64,000 nucleotides of DNA from Viola odorata (Eukaryota > Streptophyta > Magnoliopsida > Malpighiales > Violaceae). The stretch's first letter is position 1. The number at the start of each line of letters is the position of its first letter. The translations under genes and the position numbers were made by a program. The stretch spans positions 64,442,427-64,506,426 of the forward strand of contig OY829542.1 of the NCBI GenBank assembly GCA_963691705.1, given 5' to 3'. Below, piece after piece: positions 24,154 to 35,637 of the stretch. The notes beneath the pieces are model-generated. The model was not told the DNA's origin, ran no database searches, and saw only the letters and a program-made list of their open reading frames with translations.

Positions 24154-25735
24154 TGACGGGTGTCGAATCCGCGATCATAAATAAAAAGATTACAACTTAT
24201 CACTAAGCAGCAAAAAGGGATTTGTGCATAGCGGCAAGAGGATCGATCCACAGGGACTATCGACCTAATGCTCATTCTCCTGCAAACAACCAAACCAAAC
24301 TGATCAAAACGAAGGGGAGGTAAAAACAGTGCAAGAAAATAAATGACAAGAAAATAAAATAAAGCAGGAGACATGGCAGCTTCATCTCAAGGCCCTGAGA
24401 TGAGTCTGCCATGCTCTAAATAAAAACAGTAAATAAAACACGAAAAAAGAGTAAAGAAAAAGAGAGTGAAATGATGAGAGAAAATATTATTCCCAGCAGA
24501 GATCTCTTGAGGTAACAATTCCATGTTGTTCATTGACACTTAAAACATTTTCAAAACAATTTTCATAGAGAAGTTATAGAGATAAATCCAGGGGCAATCT
24601 CCAAGCCTCCTCCTACTCAAGCCGCATGAAGAGAAGCTAATCGTGCGACCCTAACTCCCTTAACAATTCTATGTTGTACCTGTCCGCCACTCTACTGGAA
24701 TTCCCCGCTGTCACCCAAGAAACTCAGTAAAGGAACAAGCACGCTCATAAAATTCCTAGGTTGTTGATATGATTAGGAAGGCCCTTCTCAAGACCTTGAG
24801 ATGGACGTTACTGCAGTCCAGAATTCTCAAAACTTACCCTTTTCTCCTTCCAGTTTTAGGAGTTACCCTATCACTAGTTGTCTACTCGGGTTCCCTCTAA
24901 CACAGAAACGCGGCATTAGAGTGATTCTACTGTAATTAACCATGCTGAAATCTAAGTTGATCAAACTCAAACACAACACAATTAAATTGTCATTAAATCA
25001 AGCAAGAAAAGAGATATGAAAAACGTTTTTATTGAAGAACAACAAGTCTCACAACATACTGGAATTGTTAACCTCTCAATCCCCACCAGGAATCGGAGGA
25101 ATTAATTACAACTCCAATAAAAACAGCAAGCTTGAATGAAATCCGAAAATACAAGAAAATAGAAAATAAATACAAAAAATGAGTGAAAAATCTCTCTTCC
25201 GATCCCCTCTCTTCTCCTTCTGGTCTGGTCTGGACGTCCTCTGCTCAAGCCTCTTCAATTAAATGGCAGCCAAGGTCAGTCAACCCAAAGAATAAAATAT
25301 TCCCAAGTTGGCAAATCCAAAAATGAGCATGCTAAACATTCTCCTCTAAATTCGTTTCCTTGAGACATGTGAGAGAGAATATAGCATGCTGGGAACACCT
25401 TGTCTCCATTTACCAAGTCCCAAGCAGACAAGAAAAGCACTCAAGAATAAAATAATTGTAGCATGGAAAAATATGGTGAGTGCTGTCAAAACTGGAATCT
25501 GCCAGGTCGCTTCATCTCAAGGCCTTGAGATAGGCCGGAAATGCGCCCAGAAAATCTGCTCAACACCAATTGATCATTTATGCTCTAATCTTCGGCCTTT
25601 TCGTTCCTTTTCCTCCATCAACATATATTAAACCTATAAAACCACAAAGGAAGGAAACAAGCTCAAAGTAGCATATTAATCATCTCAATTAATAATAAAA
25701 GAGACAATAAATCATTGTAAATAAACAATCAATCA
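24154..25735 (-). repeat. 3' LTR of the non-coding Gypsy-type element
   Basis: Begins TGACGGGTGTCG and ends AATCAATCA on the plus strand. It carries palindromes at 24383-24402, 24785-24803 and 25513-25532. Short ORFs inside (for example 25386-25631) recur in the other LTR and show no known domain. Confidence 0.9.
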
Positions 25736-25748
25736 AAACCCCCACACT
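25736..25748 (-). other. Polypurine tract of the non-coding Gypsy-type element
   Basis: The minus strand reads AGTGTGGGGGTTT directly before the 3' LTR, as expected for the plus-strand primer of reverse transcription. Confidence 0.8.
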
Positions 25749-26908
25749 TAAACCATGCTTGCCCTCAAGCATGAACACAAAACACACAAAAAACAGAACA
25801 CCCTTTATACAGAAAATCAACCATTGGACTGATCTCAAATGAAAACTTCAAAAATCAACTCTTTCAAGCTATGCTCAAACACACCAAACATCACAAATGT
25901 GCAAATATTCAAATAGTGGTATGATAGCATGCTGTTCAACCAGGAAATAAAGCCCTAGAACTACTGACTTCTCTTCCCAAGACTCAATCCAAACGCAGCT
26001 GCTACACAAGCAAAAATACACAAGCAGTCATGCAACAATAATAAAAATACAAGCAACAAAATTAAAGAACACCACCAAGCTTTCCTTCTTTCCCTTCTGC
26101 ACATTTTCTTTCTTTTATTTAGGCCTTCGGCCTCTTATACCTCCTTTATTCTTTTTTTTCTTTTTCTTTTTTTTTTCTTTTTTTTTTTCTCATTTTTTTT
26201 TCTTTTTTTTTTTTTTTCAATAGGCCTTCGGCCTCTTATACCCCCTTTCTGTCACGATCCCAAAACATACAAACACACACAATCATGCAAAGAATAAAAA
26301 GACACTAACGCAAAGCAAAAATTAAAAACTTGCTGCAACATAATGGACGGGATCTTCATCCCAAGGTCTTGAGATGAGAAGACAGTACAATCCTAGCAAA
26401 ATATTTCCTAGGACAGCAATACTCATTATACAACCACGTGAATAAATGAACAAATTATAAGGTCAGAAGTGTTTAGCATTGGAAGACAGAGTTGATTGAT
26501 CAAGTATTCACATAAGTCGAGTTTTTAGGATTTCATTTTATACAAGAGGTGAAAAACACAAAAAGAAAAACACAAAAACAACAAAAATATGCCCAAAAAT
26601 ACAATAAAAACACGAAAGTGACTCCCCCACACTTATTGGACACAATGTCCTCAATATGAACGAGCACAAACAAGGGCAAAAAGACAGTAACAAAGAAAAA
26701 TAAAACCTGGGGGCGAAGTTGATGGAGTAGGTGAAGGGGTAGCTGGTGCAACACATCCGTCTCATCTCAAGGTCCTGAGATGAGACAGCCTGGGAAATCC
26801 GCAATAGCACAGAAAAGGAGGGGAAAACAAAAACAGAAACAACAAAAAAAAAACCGTAAGTTGATCTAGTCATAAACATAGAAAAATAAACATTAGTTCA
26901 ACAAATAA

Positions 26909-26926
26909 TCCCCGGCAACGGCGCCA
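26909..26926 (-). other. Primer binding site, tRNA-Asp type
   Basis: The minus strand reads TGGCGCCGTTGCCGGGGA, complementary to the 3' end of plant tRNA-Asp. It lies 5 bp inside the 5' LTR. The same 18 bases form the PBS of the Gypsy element at 35590. Confidence 0.9.
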
Positions 26927-26931
26927 ATTTA

Positions 26932-28513
26932 TGACGGGTGTCGAATCCGCGATCATAAATAAAAAGATTACAACTTATCACTAAGCAGCAAAAAGGGATT
27001 TGTGCATAGCGGCAAGAGGATCGATCCACAGGGACTATCGGCCTAATGCTCATTCTCCTGCAAACAACCAAACCAAACTGATCAAAACGAAGGGGAGGTA
27101 AAAACAGTGCAAGAAAATAAATGACAAGAAAATAAAATAAAGCAGGAGACATGACAGCTTCATCTCAAGGCCCTGAGATGAGTCTGCCATGCTCTAAATA
27201 AAAACAGTAAATAAAATACGAAAAAAGAGTAAAGAAAAAGAGAGTGAAATGATGAGAGAAAATATTATTCCCAGCAGAGATCTCTTGAGGTAACAATTCC
27301 ATGTTGTTCATTGACACTTAAAACATTTTCAAAACAATTTTCATAGAGAAGTTATAGAGATAAATCCAGGGGCAATCTCCAAGCCTCCTCCTACTCAAGC
27401 CGCATGAAGAGAAGCTAATCGTGCGACCCTAACTCCCTTAACAATTCTATGTTGTACTTGTCCGCCACTCTACTGGAATTCCCCGCTGTCACCCAAGAAA
27501 CTCAGTAAAGGAACAAGCACGCTCATAAAATTCCTAGGTTGTTGATATGATTAGGAAGACCCTTCTCAAGACCTTGAGATGGACGTTACTGCAGTCCAGA
27601 ATTCTCAAAACTTACCCTTTTCTCCTTCCAGTTTTAGGAGTTACCCTATCACTAGTTGTCTACTCGGGTTCCCTCTAACACAGAAACGCGGCATTAGAGT
27701 GATTCTACTGTAATTAACCATGCTGAAATCTAAGTTGATCAAACTCAAACACAACACAATTAAATTGTCATTAAATCAAGCAAGAAAAGAGATATGAAAA
27801 ACGTTTTTATTGAAGAACAACAAGTCTCACAACATACTGGAATTGTTAACCTCTCAATCCCCACCAGGAATCGGAGGAATTAATTACAACTCCAATCAAA
27901 ACAGCAAGCTTGAATGAAATCCGAAAATACAAGAAAATAGAAAATAAATACAAAAGATGAGAGAAAAATCTCTCTTCCGATCTCCTCTCTTCTCCTTCTG
28001 GTCTGGTCTGGACGTACTCTGCTCAAGCCTCTTCAATTAAATGGCAGCTAAGGTCAGTCAACCCAAAGAATAAAATATTCCCAAGTTGGCAAATCCAAAA
28101 ATGAGCATGCTAAACATTCTCCTCTAAATTCGTTTCCTTGAGACATGTGAGAGAGAATATAGCATGCTGGAAACACCTTGTCTCCATTTACCAAGTCCCA
28201 AGCAGACAAGAAAAGCACTCAAGAATAAAATAATTGTAGCATGGAAAAATATGGTGAGTGCTGTCAAAACTGGAATCTGCCAGGTCGCTTCATCTCAAGG
28301 CCTTGAGATAGGCCGGAAATGCGCCCAGAAAATCTGCTCAACACCAATTGATCATTTATGCTCTAATCTTCGGCCTTTTCGTTCCTTTTCCTCCTTCAAC
28401 ATATATTAAACCTATAAAACCACAAAGGAAGGAAACAAGCTCAAAGTAGCATATTAATCATCTCAATTAATAATAAAAGAGACAATAAATCATTATAAAT
28501 AAACAATCAATCA
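26932..28513 (-). repeat. 5' LTR of the non-coding Gypsy-type element
   Basis: 1582 bp, the same length as the partner LTR. Palindromes are at 27161-27180, 27563-27581 and 28291-28310. Confidence 0.9.
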
Positions 28514-29483
28514 GCAGCCTAGGGCTGCTGTTCTTTTGTATATTCTGCTCCTTTTTCTCTGCCATTTTCTTATGGCTTAATAAAATATTCTTCAGCTTAT
28601 TAAAAAAAAAACAAGATCACAGTATCTTTAGGATATATGTTATCTCCCACCCAGAGAGATCGTAACGATCTGAGAAGGTTACCGGGCATGCACTCTCCTG
28701 GCATGACGATTAAGGAGTTACCGGTAACTACAGGCGGTGCCAATAACCGTAGTTCCTAGTTGATCATACAATCAAGGTACCTCAAGGGTATTCTCGACCT
28801 TTCATCATTGACGAGGGGTCCCGGTATATGTACCTCCACTAGTAGCGCAAGTCTACACACACCGGCTCTACCAGGTAAGTATACTACCTGAATGACATAC
28901 CAGGGAAATTATCGGGTAAAATGACATGTATCGATAATGCGCAAATCGAGGGCAATCATTACGGCCTGCACTGCATTTAATGTGCCGCCTTGGCGACACG
29001 TGTCCATGGTGACCCACTGGGCGAGGCAATAAATATCCCCGTCACCACTGGACACAAAAAAACATACATACATGCACGTGCGTACCAAAACTCTGCCCAC
29101 ACACCTACCTCCTCCCGATAGTTCTCCCTTCCTATCTATTTTATCATGCTTATTGACTTGATCGTCGGAACTTCTATTCAGAAAACCCCTTCCGGCGTAT
29201 TGCAGGTGGCGTAGGAACAGCAAGACGTCTCTATCAACAAGCCTGATTATAAAATAATCCTCACTTCAGATCCAAGACTATCACAATCGATTTGTTTCAA
29301 TCTCTCTCAGGTAAGCACTCGACATGCATTCATTTTCTATGTATACTTTCCATTTACATACACAAAAAGTAGCAACACAAAACCTGTTCCTACACAGACT
29401 CCAAGAACAACCCACAACTTTAAACCAAAAACTGATGTTGGCTGTGATAAATGGTCACTTAGCAGACCTGTAGTGCTCTGTCC
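28514..29483. other. LINE-tail-like and LTR-like remnants, no gene
   Basis: Bases 28514-28612 (CTCTGCCATTTTCTTATGGC, AATAAAATATTC, then an A-run) resemble a LINE 3' end with poly(A); 33200-33295 is similar. Bases 28613-29310 are less AT-rich and hold promoter-like text (GGCGACACGTGTCC, AATAAATATCCCCG), as in plant LTRs or promoters. I could not pair it with a second LTR. Confidence 0.35.
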
Positions 29484-30260
29484 TGTTGGGGTTAATTCCA
29501 ATCGATAATCAATTTTGCGCAGCAAACAATCTTATCCCAAGAATCAATAACCCCTACCAATCAAAAACAATCAAGAAAAGAACACAGAGATTTTAACGTG
29601 GAAAACCTCAACAGGTAAAAAACCACGGGACCAAGCCAGTCAATCCACTATATGATGATCAATGTGTACAACCAAGCAAAATCCCTATCTCAACTATAGG
29701 AATTATCTGACATATACCACTATCACTAATAGTCCCAATCAAACAATCTAATCAGAAAAACAAGAGATATGAGAATAGAGAACCAAAACTAGATTTTCAC
29801 TGCTTCAATAGGGACAGTATTTCTACCACCTCGAACAACTTCTCACTGATCCAACCGTTCATATTGAATAACCAGAAGTTGTACACCTGCTGTCCAAATT
29901 TTACCCCGATCCAACGGTGAACGAAGTCGTTGCGACGATTCTCCCGCAGCTGCACAGAGTTTGGCGAAAATCTATTTTCTCTCCTCTCTCACAGGATGCT
30001 CAACAGCAACCCTCTCACAATCTCTCTCAGGATGTTCAACAACAACCCTTTTTACAATCTCATCTCTCTCTTTTCTCACAACCTAAGCCACCATATATAT
30101 ATATATTAGTGGACAACCTAATTAATTAGGTTACACAATCCTACTTCAAGTCATACTCCAATCTTTCCTCTTTTTTTTAATCAAACTAAAACAAACAGTC
30201 TCAATTGGGCTAGGCCCACAATAAATCTCTCCTTCAGCCAATATGATCTGTACTCCAACA
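29484..30260 (-). repeat. 3' LTR of the Copia element
   Basis: TG...CA ends. The text matches 31692-32467 with scattered substitutions and a longer TA run near 30100 (TATATATATATATTAG against TATATATATTAG). Confidence 0.9.
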
Positions 30261-30275
30261 ATCTCCCCCTCCAGC
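30261..30275 (-). other. Polypurine tract of the Copia element
   Basis: The minus strand reads GCTGGAGGGGGAGAT immediately before the 3' LTR. Confidence 0.8.
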
Positions 30276-30301
30276 TCATATCATGGGGGAATCACCAATC
30301 T

Positions 30302-31663
30302 TCATGCAATCTGAGTAGGAGTCAAGTTCGCTTTCTCAGCGGTCAACACCGCAAAGCTAACTCTTCTCCTAGGTAACTCTACCTGGCCATCACCATCATT
30401 CAATCTTTTGTAAGTACCTTGTACTTTACTCTTAACCGCAGTTCCAATCAATCGGTAAACATTGTTGGAAGCAAGCTCCCCCTTCATGATTACAGCTGCT
30501 CCTTTGCTTACCCTCATCAATCTGTCTCTCGCTGTGTATCTATACCTGCGAGAATCCAATCTTCCAATAGAGATTAAATTTCTTTTCAACTTCGGCACAT
30601 ATCTCACATTGCCAAGAGTTCTTACCAATCCATCATGCATCTTGATCTTCACATTGCCAATACCTTCAACCTCCAGTTTTTCGTTATTGGCCAATGCGAC
30701 AGATTTATCATCACAATCACCAAATGTACTAAACAATTCTTTGTTAGCACAAATATGAAAAGAACATGCAGAATCTAAAATCCAGGAATCTCTTACCTGC
30801 TCCTCACTTTTCTGCACTACCAACAGTTCAGCATCATCATCCTGAATAGTTGCAGCATCACCAATCTTTTCTTTACTCTTCTGCAGTTCTTTCAAATCAG
30901 TCATCAACTTCTGACAGTATGCTTTGATGTGACCCTTCTGGTGGTAATAGTAACACTCTTTCTCACTGTAGTCTGCCCTTGGTCTTGAACTGGATCTGTT
31001 TCTTCCATAGTTGGAAGAAGCACCTCTTCCTCTGTTTCTACCACGATGATCCTGTCCACTCAATGACCAATCTGAAATCATTAGTCTCTCACTACTATTC
31101 TTGTTCTCCACTCCTAACAGCTTCTCATTATCTATCAGGAAAGTCGTCACATCCTCCTTCTTCAAACTTGTCTTCCCTGCTGTAAGGGACTGCACCAGTG
31201 ACTTGTATGACACAGGCAATGAAGAAAGAAGAAGTATCGCTTGCTCCTCATCTTCTACTTTCTCCCCTGTATTGAGCACTTTCGTCAACACCCGATTAAA
31301 ATCCGATAAGTGCTTATGGATGCTCATACCTTCATCCATCTTCAACGAATACAAGTCCAACTTCAGACTAAGTTTGTTTGTCACAGACTTGGAAGCATAA
31401 ATACTTTCCAGCTTCTCCCACATTCCTTTTGGTGTCTGCTCCCCCATCACAGCATACTTTATTGATGGAGCTAATGCTAGCCTGATTTGACTGGTCGCCT
31501 TTTTCAGGGCAGTTGCCCAATCACCATCTTTCATTCCTTCTGGCTTCTTATCACCAAGACCGACATCGAGATCCTTCATAGTCAACAAATCCATCACACT
31601 TGTCTGCCACACTGCGAAATCATTCTGTCCATCAAAAAGCTCAATCTTTGCGTTGTCAGCCAT
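30302..31663 (-). CDS. Copia Gag with truncated protease, 453 aa
   Basis: The product starts MADNAKIELFDGQNDFAVWQ and has the UBN2-type Copia Gag region (residues about 15-200: WEKLESIYASKSVTNKLSL, LLSSLPVSYKSLV). An RG-rich linker follows, then a zinc knuckle, then a protease-like segment (SWILDSACSFHICANKELF, LGNVRYVPKLKRNLISIGRL). The knuckle is degenerate: CYYYHQKGHIKAYC has Tyr-His where CX2CX4HX4C needs the second Cys. The protease motif is DSA rather than DSG. The ORF then runs into an unrelated short tail (RRRVSFAVLTAEKANLTPTQ) and stops near the PPT, so a deletion removed everything from protease to RNase H. The frame is open and the start is a clear ATG. Confidence 0.85.
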   Translation of the reverse strand: MADNAKIELFDGQNDFAVWQTSVMDLLTMKDLDVGLGDKKPEGMKDGDWATALKKATSQIRLALAPSIKYAVMGEQTPKGMWEKLESIYASKSVTNKLSLKLDLYSLKMDEGMSIHKHLSDFNRVLTKVLNTGEKVEDEEQAILLLSSLPVSYKSLVQSLTAGKTSLKKEDVTTFLIDNEKLLGVENKNSSERLMISDWSLSGQDHRGRNRGRGASSNYGRNRSSSRPRADYSEKECYYYHQKGHIKAYCQKLMTDLKELQKSKEKIGDAATIQDDDAELLVVQKSEEQVRDSWILDSACSFHICANKELFSTFGDCDDKSVALANNEKLEVEGIGNVKIKMHDGLVRTLGNVRYVPKLKRNLISIGRLDSRRYRYTARDRLMRVSKGAAVIMKGELASNNVYRLIGTAVKSKVQGTYKRLNDGDGQVELPRRRVSFAVLTAEKANLTPTQIA

Positions 31664-31677
31664 CTTTCAAACCTTAA

Positions 31678-31689
31678 GCTCCGCTACCA
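31678..31689 (-). other. Primer binding site, variant initiator-Met type
   Basis: The minus strand reads TGGTAGCGGAGC two bases after the LTR. The usual plant Copia PBS is TGGTATCAGAGC. The same 12-base variant is in the pararetrovirus at 55187-55198 and 63967-63978. Confidence 0.75.
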
Positions 31690-31691
31690 GT

Positions 31692-32467
31692 TGTCGGGGT
31701 TAATTCCAATCGATAATCAATTTTGCGCAGCAAACAATCTTATCCCAAGAATCAATAACCCCTACCAATAAAAAACAATCAAGAAAAGAACACAGAGATT
31801 TTAACGTGGAAAACCTCAACAGGTAAAAAACCACGGGACCAAGCCAGTCAATCCACTATATGATGATCAATGTGTACAACTAAGCAAAATCCCTATCTCA
31901 ACTATAGGAATTATCTAACATATACCACTATCACCAATAGTACCAATCAAACAATCTAATCAGAAAAACAAGAGATATGAGAATAGAGAACCAAAACTAG
32001 ATTTTCACTGCTTCAATCGGGACAGTATTTCTACTACCTCGGATAACTTCTCACCGATCCAACCGTTCAGATTTAAGAACCAGAAGTTGTGCACCTTCTG
32101 TACAAATTTCACCCCGATCCAACGGTGAATGAAGTCGCTACGACGATTCTCCCGCAGCTGCATAGAGTTTGGCGAAAATCTATTTTCTCTCCTCTCTCTC
32201 ATAGGATGCTCAACAGCAACCCTCTCACAATCTCTCTCAGGATGTTCAACAACAACCCTTTTTACAATCTCTTGTCTCTCTCTTTTCTCACAACCTAAGC
32301 CACCATATATATATTAGTGGACAACCTAATTAATTAGGTTACACAATCTTACTTCAAGTCATACTCCAATCTTCTTCTTTTTTTTAATCAAACTAAAACA
32401 AACAGTCCCAATTGGGCTAGACCCACAATAAATCTCTCCTTCAACTAATATGAGCTGGACTCCAACA
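31692..32467 (-). repeat. 5' LTR of the Copia element
   Basis: Starts TGTCGGGGTTAATTCC and ends ACTCCAACA, followed by the TGTCC target duplication. Confidence 0.9.
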
Positions 32468-32472
32468 TGTCC

Positions 32473-34250
32473 TGACGACATTGAAGCACCGAATAGTGAC
32501 TACTTTTAAGAAAAAAACCAGTGAGAAAAAGAGAGGATTTGCTGCATTTCTAGGTTATGGGTCTTGGTTCTAAATACAATGGGAAAGAGAGACGGAGAAC
32601 AACAGATAGTGGAAAGTGAAGCAGTGATGACAAGAACAGGAAGTAGCTGGCAGGTGGGACTAATGGAAGAATTCTTAGGCAGAAAAAAAATAAAAAGTTT
32701 ATTTTTTTTTCTATAACTAATATTTAATAGTCCTAGTTGCAATTACAATTGTTTTTCAGTTTTTACTTTGATTTTTTCTATTGAAAATGTTTGTGCACGA
32801 ATATTTCTTTACGCAAAATATTAGATTATATTATTATTTCTATTTAAATAAATAATTACTAATAATAATGTCTGTCTACACGTGGGTCTTTCTAATGCTC
32901 TTGTTTTAAATTTGAAGTGTAGTAAGAGTGGCTTATGTTGGTTCTACTACCGTTTGAGAGGGAAAACGGGCCTATAACACTTTATCATGTTTTTCTTTCT
33001 CTTTCTTTCTTTTTAATGTCTTTTGGCTGAGGTTGTGATTTCAGTACGTATATCTTCGGGTAGTTTGTTGCGATGTAATACGCGTTGTTAGCGTGACCGA
33101 TGGGTCATTAGTGATTAGTGATTAGTGATCTGTATCTCCCAGGACAGATTCGAGGGGAGTGACGAGTGTGTTCGTTGTCTGCTGTCGATTTAGCCAGCTT
33201 GTTTGGCCCGTGTCTCTTGTATTTGGCTTTTTGGTTCGTGTTCTCTATGGCCATATTTCATGACCCTTTTAATAATATCTCTGCTTATTAAAAAAAATTA
33301 CGTATATTTTGTTAGATCGTCATTGAAAAGGGACATGTCCATTTACTTTTTTTGTTTTTTTCTGTTAAAGTCTTGGAAGTACATGGTTTCTGATCATCGG
33401 GTATGCACACTGGTAGATACATATGATGATATGAATATGACTTCTATTAGGAGAAGGGTGCTGTGGTACTTCCCTTGGAATTTAAAAAGGAAAAAGTAGT
33501 TGCTTTTCTATATTGATGTGTTTTCTATGCATTGTTGCGTGATTCTATTATTATTTACTTATTTAGGAAGTAGTGACTTGGAATTTTTAGATTCTAATTT
33601 TCTTTTCTACTAGCCTTCTTTCGTGTTATTGAAGTTGTACCATTTTGATCCATATTGATGCATGCATTTTTTCCCCTTCTTGCAACTGCAGCGAGGCTCT
33701 TGGCGTCAATGATTTGTACCATAGCGGACCTTTCTATGAGCCTCACTCTAACTGCCGACCTTGCATCTATTATTGATGTCTCTGTTGAGAAGACGTTTGG
33801 TGTGCTCAAAAGATCGATCTTAATTTTGAGTTCATAAGGAGTATGCTGGATCTTCAATCACAAATCACATCACATTGTAACTAGCTTTTTTTCTGAAACT
33901 CATTCTCATTATTAATTAGTGGAAAGAATGTGTTCTGTGCCAGGAGTTTGTTACTGTGGGGCAAAGCTAATGAAAGACTTGATTGTGTGTTAGGCCTATG
34001 CTAAATTGTTTGCATGAAATGTACCTTGTGACTTTATTTAAGTTAGAGGTGAGCATTCGGACACTGAAAAAATAGCACAAACCAATCACAGAAAATATTA
34101 ATGGACACTGAAAAAACTTAAAAACTAAAAAAAAAATCATCGCTTTTGGGCCAGGCTTGCCTTGTCATCTTCGTCTTTGGGCCTTTGATCGTCATCATCG
34201 TCTCTTCCACCTCCACAGCTAGCGGTCGAGTCGGGGTCCGGCTGGCAGCC
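32473..34250. other. Intergenic, no supported gene
   Basis: Open frames here are short and show no domains. Bases about 33184-33295 (TTGTTTGGCCCGTGTCTC, TATGGCCATATTTCATGACC, TTATTAAAAAAAATTA) look like a LINE 3' end with a short A-tail. Three copies of ATTAGTGATTAGTGAT-like text occur at 33110. Confidence 0.45.
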
Positions 34251-35584
34251 TGATTGAGTGCTAATATGCTTAATTTATCGTCATCTTTTCTTGCTATTTT
34301 GGATGCCAATTACATTGATATTATGCACTTTTCACCCTTTTTGCAGAGAGTAGGTTACAAAGCCTAAATATTAAAAAGATGCTGAAATTGGTACAAAGCT
34401 TGAAGTTCTGTGAAAGATCAACTGAGAATTTTGACCATGCTGAATAACTGTTGCAGTCTAATTAATTCACACATCAAGAGAAGGAACAATGGGCTTGGGC
34501 CCATGAGGAGAAGAAAAGGACGCGTACAGGAAAATCAAAGAACAATATTTTGTAAATATTTTAAACATAATAATTAGTTTAATAATTATTTAAATTCCTA
34601 CTTTCTAGGAATTTTAGTGGAAATAGGTTTTGTTAAATACCTAGTAGGAAACAAAGACAAGGACATCTTCTCTTCCTGGATTGAATTCGGCTACTGGTTC
34701 TATATTTTCTATCTATTTTATTTCTTCTTCATTCCCTGATTTTAATTAATTCATGCATCTTAATTGTTTGAATTAATTATGTCTGGTTCTAGCTAAGTTA
34801 TCTATTCTTGGTAAAGGCTCTAGGGTTATGATTCATATGTTGTGAGATCTAATTAAGCTTCATAAAATCCAAATTTGTATTTCTATTCTTTTTATTTGAA
34901 TGTCAATTTGTTCTTATTCAATCTAAGTTTGATCACCTTAGAATTTAATTCGAACAATTACATCTTTTCTTAGAAACGTTGGATTCTACATCGTTGATAG
35001 GAATCTGTAGGTAACTAATTAGTGTAAGAGCTAATTAGAAAAGGGTAGAATCCGATTTATAGGAGTAGAAGAAATTCTCTTCTAGATCGGGAAAGGTCTC
35101 TCCCCGTGTTTAATCAACCCTTTAATTAAACTTTATTAGGAGTACCGCCTTAAAGTTATTGAACGGTTAGGGATCCTAGTAGGAGTACCGCCTTAGGAAT
35201 CTTGAGTAGGAGGAGAGCAGGAGACTCAGAGTACCGCTGGTCTCTATAGCTTTTCTATTAAATTTGGTTTTGAAAACACTTGCATCAATGATCGACATCT
35301 ATGAATCGTGACCCGAAAAGAGTCTTTACCGGGAATCTGTAATCATCTGAGTTCATCTAATCATCGTTTATTTACTGTTTTTATTCTCTCTGTTTATTAA
35401 TTTAATTGCAACACACAAAATCCCACTCATTGGTTTTTACCACTATTACAATTTTGGTCTTTTAACAGAAATTATTATCGTCCAGAAATCCCTGTGGTTC
35501 GATCCTTTTACCACTTGCTACAGTTTTAATTAATTGTGCATGGTGAATTGTATGATTTATTTTTGTTGGTTTCGGCACCCATCA
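34251..35584 (+). repeat. 5' LTR of the Gypsy element
   Basis: Starts TGATTGAGTGCTAATATGC and ends GGCACCCATCA just before the PBS; 1334 bp. Matching text begins at 40800 in the damaged 3' LTR. Confidence 0.85.
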
Positions 35585-35589
35585 AATTT

Positions 35590-35607
35590 TGGCGCCGTTG
35601 CCGGGGA
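35590..35607 (+). other. Primer binding site, tRNA-Asp type
   Basis: TGGCGCCGTTGCCGGGGA lies 5 bp after the LTR and is identical to the PBS at 26909-26926. Confidence 0.92.
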
Positions 35608-35637
35608 TTTCGGTACTAATTTTAATTTCCTTGTTTT

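Larger units (their letters stand above)
24154..28513 (-). mobile_element. Non-autonomous Gypsy-type LTR element with no coding capacity
   Basis: Two 1582-bp direct repeats (24154-25735 and 26932-28513) enclose 1196 bp. The PBS and PPT show that the element points to the minus strand. LTR ends are TG...CA. GCAG flanks both sides (24150-24153, 28514-28517), a possible target duplication one base short of the usual five. By eye I count about 14 substitutions between the LTRs (under 1 percent), so insertion is recent. The interior has no gag, protease, RT or integrase but keeps the 'gaggacattgtgtcc' phrase (complement near 26640) seen downstream of pol in Athila/Tat-type Gypsy elements. It must be mobilised by an autonomous relative. 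Eight copies of a CATCTCAAGGCCTTGAGATG-like palindrome occur along it. Confidence 0.9.
29484..32467 (-). mobile_element. Gag-only Copia LTR retrotransposon
   Basis: LTRs of 777 bp (29484-30260) and 776 bp (31692-32467) start TGTTGG/TGTCGG and end CCAACA. A perfect 5-bp target duplication TGTCC flanks the whole element (29479-29483, 32468-32472). Orientation is minus: the PBS follows the right LTR and the PPT precedes the left LTR. The 1431-bp interior is almost filled by one gag-protease ORF; integrase, RT and RNase H are absent. It needs an autonomous Copia partner. Confidence 0.93.

Noticed and set aside
24144..28409. Short open frames repeated in both LTRs (76-85 residues)
   Set aside because: They lie inside LTRs, lack domains, and are paired simply because the LTRs are identical.
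33594..33857. Possible exon after a CTGCAG acceptor at about 33.69 kb
   Set aside because: None of the three frames shows a known motif, and no neighbouring exon could be found.
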